Of a stretch of DNA of 64,000 nucleotides, positions 39,014 through 64,000 are shown in pieces. The stretch spans positions 1 through 64,000 of the forward strand of contig JAZKJV010003263.1 of the NCBI GenBank assembly GCA_037367405.1. Reading direction: 5' to 3'. Origin of the DNA: Ottelia alismoides. Lineage: Eukaryota; Streptophyta; Magnoliopsida; Alismatales; Hydrocharitaceae. The position numbers were made by a program, and so were the translations under genes. Position 1 is the first letter of the stretch. Each line of letters opens with the position of its first letter. The notes under the pieces are model-generated. The model worked only from the letters and a program-made list of their open reading frames with translations, made no database searches and had not been told where the DNA came from.

Positions 39014-39539
39014 ATGGAAACCCACAGCAAGGAGGGTGATAAGACATCGTACCTCAAAAAAATCATCTCATCGATTTCTCTATCTGTGGAGAAACGGTGC
39101 GTTCAATGCTCCGTTGACGACAAGAACCCACGCACGAGGATGACCTCGACCTCCTCTATGCACTGGCAGCTTCATATCATCGATCCGACGCACTCCGATG
39201 AGCTCCGACAACGCTCCCGCAATGGGGAAGGATGAGGAAGGGTTGTTACTCTTGGGTTAGGGTTTTTGGGAGAGGTAAAGCTGGTTTTAGGTGTTCTTAT
39301 GTGGGGAAAATTTTGTATTTAGATCTTGGTTCGGATTTGAATTTGACCCGGACCCGATCTCGCTAAAACGATTATAACTCGGGCTCCCAAAATCGGATTT
39401 TAAAGTTTTTGGACTCATTGGAAAGATTTCGACGAGCACTGTATGTTCATTCATACTTTTTTGGGCACTAGATAAGTGTGGTTTTTTTTAAGAAGTTGAA
39501 GCCTCATTTCAAGGGATCCCACAATTGTTGTCAACAAGT
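39014..39539. other. Unassigned sequence
   Basis: There is a moderately GC-rich block at 39090-39240, then AT-richer sequence. I see no coding domain and no convincing repeat ends. Confidence 0.4.
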
Positions 39540-40110
39540 TGATAGATTCAATAGTTGAGCAACCTGGCATGAATCCAAGGTGATTTTATGTTACTTTGGA
39601 GACTTGCCTCGACCTTCTTTCAAATACACATTCTCAAATTCTCATAGTATGACTCATCAATTTGATACCTCTGTAATTCATACAATTTTAAATGTCTCAT
39701 TCATTTTTATAAAGAGACGCCATGATGCTTCTCCTCTACTCTTCAAGCATTTTCTAAGTTGAATACATTTGTCAACAAAGGCAAACCATGCTTACTTAAA
39801 TCTCTCCATACTTCTATAGGAATGTCAAAGGTACCTACACCTTTCACAACTTGCAAGACTCAAGTAACTTTCAATGCTAGCTAAATCTTACAAAGTGATC
39901 TTATTCCCTTCCCTGACGAAGAGCTTATGGAAATAACTTCCATCTGGTCTATATCCTTTTGAGTAACAAACACATATCCTTCCTCATCCTTAGTACATCT
40001 CACTTGAGAAATACCTTTGCTTGTGTTCTTGCTTTCGCCCTTCGTTGCTATCTTGTAGTTTGTGATAGTTTCTCCAACTAATAGTTGTTTAAAATTACAA
40101 TGTCTCAAAA
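39540..40110 (-). pseudogene. LINE reverse-transcriptase relic
   Basis: The minus-strand translation contains QVRCTKDEEGYVFVTQKDI (about 39960-40020), then in another frame YFHKLFVREGNK, then TFDIPIEVWRDLSKHGLPLLTNVFN (about 39720-39800). These are the segments just before and at the start of the reverse transcriptase domain of plant non-LTR elements. At least two frameshifts and several stops make it inactive. 40111-40812, between it and the MCM6 stop, shows nothing recognisable beyond the probable MCM6 3' UTR. Confidence 0.65.
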
Positions 40111-40812
40111 CTATCTAGTTACATAAATCTCAAACAAGTATCATCAAGAACGTTATCAAACACATACCTCTCAATCGCAAGCTCTTGACAATATAGAAAG
40201 TAACTCTTCATTGGAAAAACAAGGGATCTGAAAAAATCGCAGTTGTCAAGCATCGGAAGAGGACTGCAACTTGGAAGGGGATCATATTGGAGCGGGCAGT
40301 TGTCGAGCATCGGAGGACTGCGAGCCATCGAATTCGAAGTGGTCAAATTGGAGCCAGGGGATGGGATGGGAATAGTTGCGCCGTCTATGCAACTTATTAT
40401 TTATTGGAAGTTTTAACGTGCAGAGTGAATCAGGTGATTAGAATAATTTGTATTTGATATTTTTTAACAAGGTCAGCAGATCTGCAAACAGTGTATAACT
40501 GCATCGTTAAGGAAGCATCTATTTCTGATCAAAATCCAGAGTAATGCAAAATTTGGAACCATTTTGCAAATAAGCATTCATCTTGATAAATAAGCTACGC
40601 TCAAGAAACATGAGAACAACAAAATTGTACACCTATTTCCAAAATTAGTTCACACGGAGCACATAACAATTTCGGGGCAACTGAACTGGTTGAGGATAAA
40701 GGAAAGAACCCAACGATTGTCCAACCAGTCATGGAATACCTCTGGGTTTCTAGAGGGCGGAAGAGATTGTCAAAGATGACATCAAATGATAAACCTTCAC
40801 TAATAATAGATG

Positions 40813-59861
<19,049 letters not shown>

Positions 59862-59961
59862 CGTCGCCGTCCCTATGAACCGACCAAAGGGCTTTGGGGG
59901 TTGTGTGGGTGAGGGCGAGAGTGGCGGCAACGGAGGTGCGTCTTTGAGGGGCTTTCTTTGT

Positions 59962-59990
59962 GGCGGGAAACGGTGGGGAAAGGGCGGGAA
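59962..59990 (-). promoter_or_regulatory. MCM6: E2F-like sites upstream of MCM6
   Basis: On the minus strand TTTCCCGCC (59970-59962) matches the E2F consensus TTTSSCGC, about 100 bp upstream of the ATG. A second, weaker CTTCCCGCC lies at about 59991-59983. Plant MCM genes are known E2F targets at the G1/S transition. The sites are seen; their activity is inferred. Confidence 0.75.
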
Positions 59991-60074
59991 GGTCTGACTG
60001 GGGGTGTCGGGATTGACATTGTTGCCCTTCGACGTGGGATTTTTTTTTTTGAGAGAGCAATTGGATAAAATAAG

Positions 60075-60944
60075 GGGATATTTACCCTCATAACCTTGAG
60101 TAACTTTGTAATTACATATATAATAATGTGTGATCGTGATTTACACGAGGAACCTCGAATAGTCGTTAACTCTTACAATGCATGATCTTATGTTGACTTC
60201 CATTCGTTTCTCCATTAAATTTTGATGGAATTCGTCAAGTTTTTACAATTTTACCCTTAACACAGTTATATTTTCAAAAGATACTCCGATCAAATGATTG
60301 GAAAAAGGTGCTCCAGCTACTTGTCTTCCATTGACGATGGTCGCGGTTGCCTAAAAATCCTTTGAGCTTTATGTTGGCAGCGCTCGGTGGAGGGTGTTAA
60401 GGAGGATGAGGAGGAGGATGTCAAGGAGCAAGAATGAGGTTGTTGGGGAGGAGGCGAAGGGTGACAGAAGGGCATGGAGGGGAGGGCGGAAGGCAGAAGG
60501 AGGGCCTAAAGGCGGAGGGTAGAGGCGGAGGGGCGGGAGGGAATGGGAGGGTGTCGGGGAGGAAGTAGAGGGTGGAGGGCAGCAGCCTAGAGGACAAGGG
60601 CGGAGGGTGGAGGCAGAGGCGGAAGGGCGGGAGGGTGTTGGGGAGGAGGCAGAGGGCAGCATCCTGGATAAGGAGGGTAGAGGCAGGGTGGAGGCGAAGG
60701 GCTTCAGGTGTTGGAGAAGGAAGGGGGAGGGGGGTGGAGAGATTTTTTAAGAAAGAATTAAATAGTCATTGGATGGACAATGGGTTAGACTAACCCAATG
60801 ATATGGTCGGGTTAACAGAAAAACTAACAGATGGTTATGGGTGTGAGATGGAGTGACTATGCGGGGTTTCTCGTGTAATTCACAATTACGCGGGGTTATG
60901 ATTATAATTATGAAATTACTTAAGGTCACGGGTGTAAATATCCC
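60075..60944. mobile_element. Mutator-like (MULE) element upstream of MCM6
   Basis: It carries long imperfect terminal inverted repeats (over 100 bp). The left starts GGGATATTTACCCTC and the right, reversed, GGGATATTTACACCC. A perfect 9-bp duplication taaaataag flanks it (60066-60074 and 60945-60953), the Mutator hallmark. The interior (60370-60745) is a purine-rich GGA-type low-complexity tract with no transposase. It ends about 210 bp upstream of the MCM6 ATG. Confidence 0.85.
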
Positions 60945-60995
60945 TAAAATAAGTAACCGAGTATGACGTTATTAAATATACGTATTTGAATTTAT

Positions 60996-61238
60996 GGGAA
61001 TTTTACCCAACATACCCTATAAACTTTACCAATCACCTCCACAGCCTTTTGCATAACGTAATTACCCTATCGACCCTATAAATTACCCCCAAGAGCCCTC
61101 GCGAGCTTCAAACAGAGTAGTCACAAGGTTCATAGGGCAAGAGTTGGCAAGTTTACAGGGTCGAGGGGAGAATTATGTTGTTTCAGAGGTTGTGGAGACA
61201 ATAGGCAAAGTTTATAGGGTATGGTAGGTAAAAATCCC
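60996..61238. mobile_element. Mutator-like MITE
   Basis: This 243-bp foldback has arms (GGGAATTTTACCCAACATACC against reversed GGGATTTTTACCTACCATACC) that stay alike for about 90 bp. The flanks ttgaatttat and ttgatttat look like a 9-10-bp duplication with one indel. 61239-61515 beyond it shows nothing recognisable. Confidence 0.7.
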
Positions 61239-61518
61239 TTGATTTATTTATTTTAATATATCAACTTAATTTAGAATGTTTAACATCTATTAAATTATAG
61301 ATTAGATCGGATAGTACTATATATGATCAAAATCGTAGAGATTGGAGATCAACATCCCACCAAGCTTAATCAACCGCGTGATGTTCTCTGCCCTTCCTTC
61401 CTCCTCTCAAACCATTTGTAGACCATCTTGCCTTCCTCAGTCCCTCGCTTCTTGTGCCCCGTTTGTGTTTTCTATTTGACACCTCTCCATCGACCATCGT
61501 GCACCTCATTCCTCTTGC

Positions 61519-61908
61519 AACTACAATAAAGTGTGTTTATAATAACGCTTTTTTCAAAAAAAGGCATTATATCGTCTATTCTATAACATATAGACGGTAT
61601 CATTCATTGTGAAATTGTTTTTTGTTATACTTGAAGAGATGAATGTCATTCATGCTACTATATATACCGTCATCAACTTCTATATCGTGGTACTTATCCA
61701 TGCTAATTTTCAAAAATTTAGATGATCGTTGATGTAAGAGTCGCTATATAGATCATCATTAATGATGTAACAAGGAATGTGTTATTAATCACTAATTTCA
61801 AGTATAACAAATAATTTTGGCAACAAATAATACCATCATTATAAGTTTTAGCAACGGGTTGTGTTTTGAAGAAGAAAAAAGTCATTATAGACATGTTTTG
61901 TTGTAGTG
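61519..61908. mobile_element. CACTA-type MITE
   Basis: This 390-bp block has a right end, reversed, of CACTACAACAAAACATGTC and a left end of AACTACAATAAAGTGTGTT. The 3-bp duplication tgc flanks it (61516-61518 and 61909-61911). The CACTACAA terminus and 3-bp duplication are diagnostic of CACTA (En/Spm). No transposase is present. Confidence 0.85.
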
Positions 61909-61911
61909 TGC

Positions 61912-62427
61912 CCTACTTGTGTCGCCCCTATCCCAAGTCAATGCTCTACCATCGTGACACCTCCAATAACTTCACTCCTTTACCCTAACATGTGTCTTCT
62001 CTCTCTCACCCCTCGTTCACACCACTTCATCTCACACCTCCAAATCCCATCTTCACAGCTCAACTCTTCTCAAATGGAAAAGGTGGTATTGCATTTTGTG
62101 TCGATTATTGTACGCCTTATCGTTGGCCTAATGCATTTTTTGTCATTGCAAACTACAACCAAGTTATTTTCAATCATCAACATAATTCATCTGAATGTTA
62201 TGGTATCTAAAAACATAGGCTTCATATATGAATTTTTAGTCATTTGTAGTCTTGTGAGATTTTAGTACAAAATCAACGTTGTATTTGAGTAATAATGAGA
62301 ATAAATTTCTTTCCCTATGCAGGGACAATTACCCCGTTGGTGATTCGATGTTTCGTTACCATTATTCTCGTATTTCATCTAAAAACCCTCAACGACTACA
62401 TATATCGATATATGCATTAATATCACA
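61912..62427. other. Unassigned sequence
   Basis: The block has a CT-rich part up to 62060, then AT-rich sequence. Two overlapping plus-strand frames (61906-62265, 61992-62210) show no domain and I do not call them genes. Confidence 0.4.
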
Positions 62428-62428
62428 T

Positions 62429-62466
62429 TCTTACAAATACACTCTTTGTTAATAAGAATGTGATAC
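62429..62466. repeat. Short perfect hairpin
   Basis: The arms ATCACATTCTTA and TAAGAATGTGAT flank a loop of fewer than 20 bases. It could be a transcription-stop or foldback remnant; nothing else supports a role. Confidence 0.6.
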
Positions 62467-62527
62467 TAAATCCCGAAGTTCACAAAATAAGAATTAAAAA
62501 GAAAAAAAGAAAATGCAGACGGTGAAT

Positions 62528-62672
62528 ATGTATGTATCCACGCATGCATGCATGCGTGCAAGTATGTAAGTAAGTAAGAAAGTATGTATGTGTGCATGTA
62601 TGGATGGATGTAAGTAAGTATGTACGTGAGTAAGTAAGCAAGTATGCATGCATGCATGCTTGCTTGCTTGCT
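62528..62672. repeat. Compound tetranucleotide microsatellite
   Basis: This is a run of 4-base words (catg, taag, tatg, gatg, then catg, cttg). The minus-strand frames 62466-62792 and 62480-62677 are translations of the repeat. Confidence 0.9.
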
Positions 62673-62867
62673 GACAAATTGTCGTCCGGCTATGCTAATA
62701 ATATCTCGTTGTAGCCTTTTCCCTTTCTTCTGTTCTGTGATCCATATTTCCTTCTGATCCATCACTCTCTTATAATGAGAAGTGGTAAACAATTCATTTT
62801 TATGCTTAATGGCTTTGCAAAATATAGAAAACCAAAGACATGATAGAAGAGAATTTCTCTCTCCAAA

Positions 62868-64000
62868 AATGAGTCAAAAAATGAACAAGAGAAAGGTTAT
62901 TGTTGAATATGAGTCAATCAGAATTGAGTGAAGATCTCCGCGAGGATTGGCTCGGTTAAATATTTTTAATCTTGGTAAATTAAGGGTCGAACTCAGGGAC
63001 ACAAGCTCATCAATTTATCTAACTAGGATCTAAATATATCAATCCGATTACTCTAAAGTGCATCTAAGTCAAGTGATGCACACAACGATATGGATACATG
63101 GATTTTTTTATTGGTTTTTCAATGCATATAGATCAAATGCAACAAAATGCCAATGAATGCACAAAACAATGCAAAATCACAAAACAAGGACTCACTCACA
63201 AAATATGTTCCTAATTTAATTTAATTATAAAAATAATCATGCATAAATGTATCCAAATTTTGACTAAATTTCAAGCTCCAACTCACATCATTTATTTAAT
63301 GCAACAAACAATTTAGCAATTAATCACTCAACACATGAAAGCTCCTTAATATGATGCTAATAAGGAAATACTTATTCAGAATGAATCGTACTATATTCCT
63401 GATTATATTCCATTAAATTAAGGTGAATTAGGGGCTTAACGATGCATTAGAACATTCAAACATGATCATTGGATAATTTAAACGATGTTTCAAGGTCAAT
63501 TAATCTCTCTGAAAACCAACTCATCGTGAATAGAACATAATAGAGTTAAATATGTCATATGAAAGAGCATGAAGATACCTTTAGAACAAGATCAATTTCA
63601 TTCAATTTGGATTTAAAATGCTCAAGATATTTAAGTAACAAGTCAAGGGTATATATGCAAAGAAAACTTGATAAAACATAATAAAGGTTCACGGGAAAAA
63701 CAAGGACTGAAATGCAATATATACAAGCCATTGGAGCATTGATGAATCCACAATTCATCATCTTTATTCTATCATTTTGGCCTCTAAAACCATGACAAAT
63801 GCCTGTAAATACCCTTAATTATTGCATCTTAGCATTCATGCATGTGCATGTAAATAGTGTATAAAATACTGCTTTTAGTGCCAAAATTATAGAATAAATA
63901 AAAGAGAAGAAAAAGAATAAAATATTGTAAATATTTTATGACCCGAAACCCCGAGACCTGGGCATCTCGATGACTAGGTCGACAAGGAATAAAGTAGGGG
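62868..64000 (-). repeat. LTR E, same family as the LTR of C, inverted (partial)
   Basis: The segment gtcaatcag...gatctccgcgagga...ggctcgg...gggtcgaactcagggacac matches the reverse complement of 3540-3650 in the LTR of C over about 100 bp. The LTR therefore runs into the window edge in minus orientation. The left end is approximate. The frame 63555-63761 inside it is not a gene. Confidence 0.6.

Noticed and set aside
59862..59930. Upstream in-frame ATG at 59930 as the MCM6 start
   Set aside because: The extra 23 residues (P-rich start) are not typical of plant MCM6. The ATG at 59861 gives the expected N-terminus.
60369..60793. Frames in the purine-rich middle of the MULE as possible captured gene
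   Set aside because: The translation is low-complexity P/S/L or G/R with no recognisable domain. Capture cannot be shown without a parent gene.
61906..62265. Plus-strand frame of 119 codons beyond the CACTA MITE
   Set aside because: It starts inside the MITE terminus and shows no domain.
62528..62672. Regular repeats as a possible CRISPR-like array
   Set aside because: The period is four bases with no spacers, and the genome is that of a plant.
62466..62792. Minus-strand frame with repeated ACMHA and LLTY words
   Set aside because: It is the translation of a tetranucleotide microsatellite.

Overview
The window is nuclear DNA from a flowering plant. The main evidence is a complete 18-exon plant-type MCM6 gene buried in layers of LTR retrotransposons, with LINE, SINE, hAT, Mutator and CACTA debris around it. 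A monocot is my guess, from the look of the LINE 3' end and the MCM6 residues, but the species cannot be fixed from sequence alone. Only one gene looks intact: MCM6, minus strand, 59861 down to 40813, predicted 835 aa. It is the replicative helicase subunit of the MCM2-7 complex. A second host gene, an ABCC (MRP-type) ABC transporter on the minus strand, is a broken relic.

Layout. 1-3693 is the 3' end and 3' LTR of an Athila-like Ty3/Gypsy element (C, plus strand). It sits in a decayed minus-strand Ty3/Gypsy element (D, 3694 to about 7032, gag-protease plus 5' LTR). 7035-8232 is ABCC pseudogene sequence. 8233-38913 is one Copia element (A, minus strand) whose 5' LTR was split by a 20-kb Athila-like element (B, 16781-36931). 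The integrase of B was in turn split by a related solo LTR (G, 22860-26127). Target-site duplications support each step: catat/cgtat for A, ggttg/ggttg for B, gtatc/gtaac for G. The ABCC reading frame resumes at 38914 exactly in phase with the part ending at 8232, so A landed inside an ABCC exon.

39540-40110 is a LINE reverse-transcriptase relic. 40813-59861 is MCM6. Two of its introns are greatly enlarged. Intron 15 (6.1 kb) holds a CT-rich tandem block, a subtilase gene fragment, a hAT element carrying a LINE insertion, and a reverse-transcriptase-derived reading frame. Intron 9 (7.3 kb) holds a Copia element (F) with 135-bp LTRs that contains a solo LTR (H) of the element A family. Two small MCM6 introns appear to use GC donors.

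Upstream of MCM6 are E2F-like sites, then an 870-bp Mutator-like element with a perfect 9-bp duplication, a smaller Mutator-like MITE, a CACTA-type MITE, a tetranucleotide repeat, and from about 62868 an LTR (E) of the same family as C but inverted.

No tRNA, rRNA or CRISPR locus was recognised. All exon, LTR and TSD positions were worked out by reading the sequence. Similarity calls rest on recognised family motifs, not on a database search.
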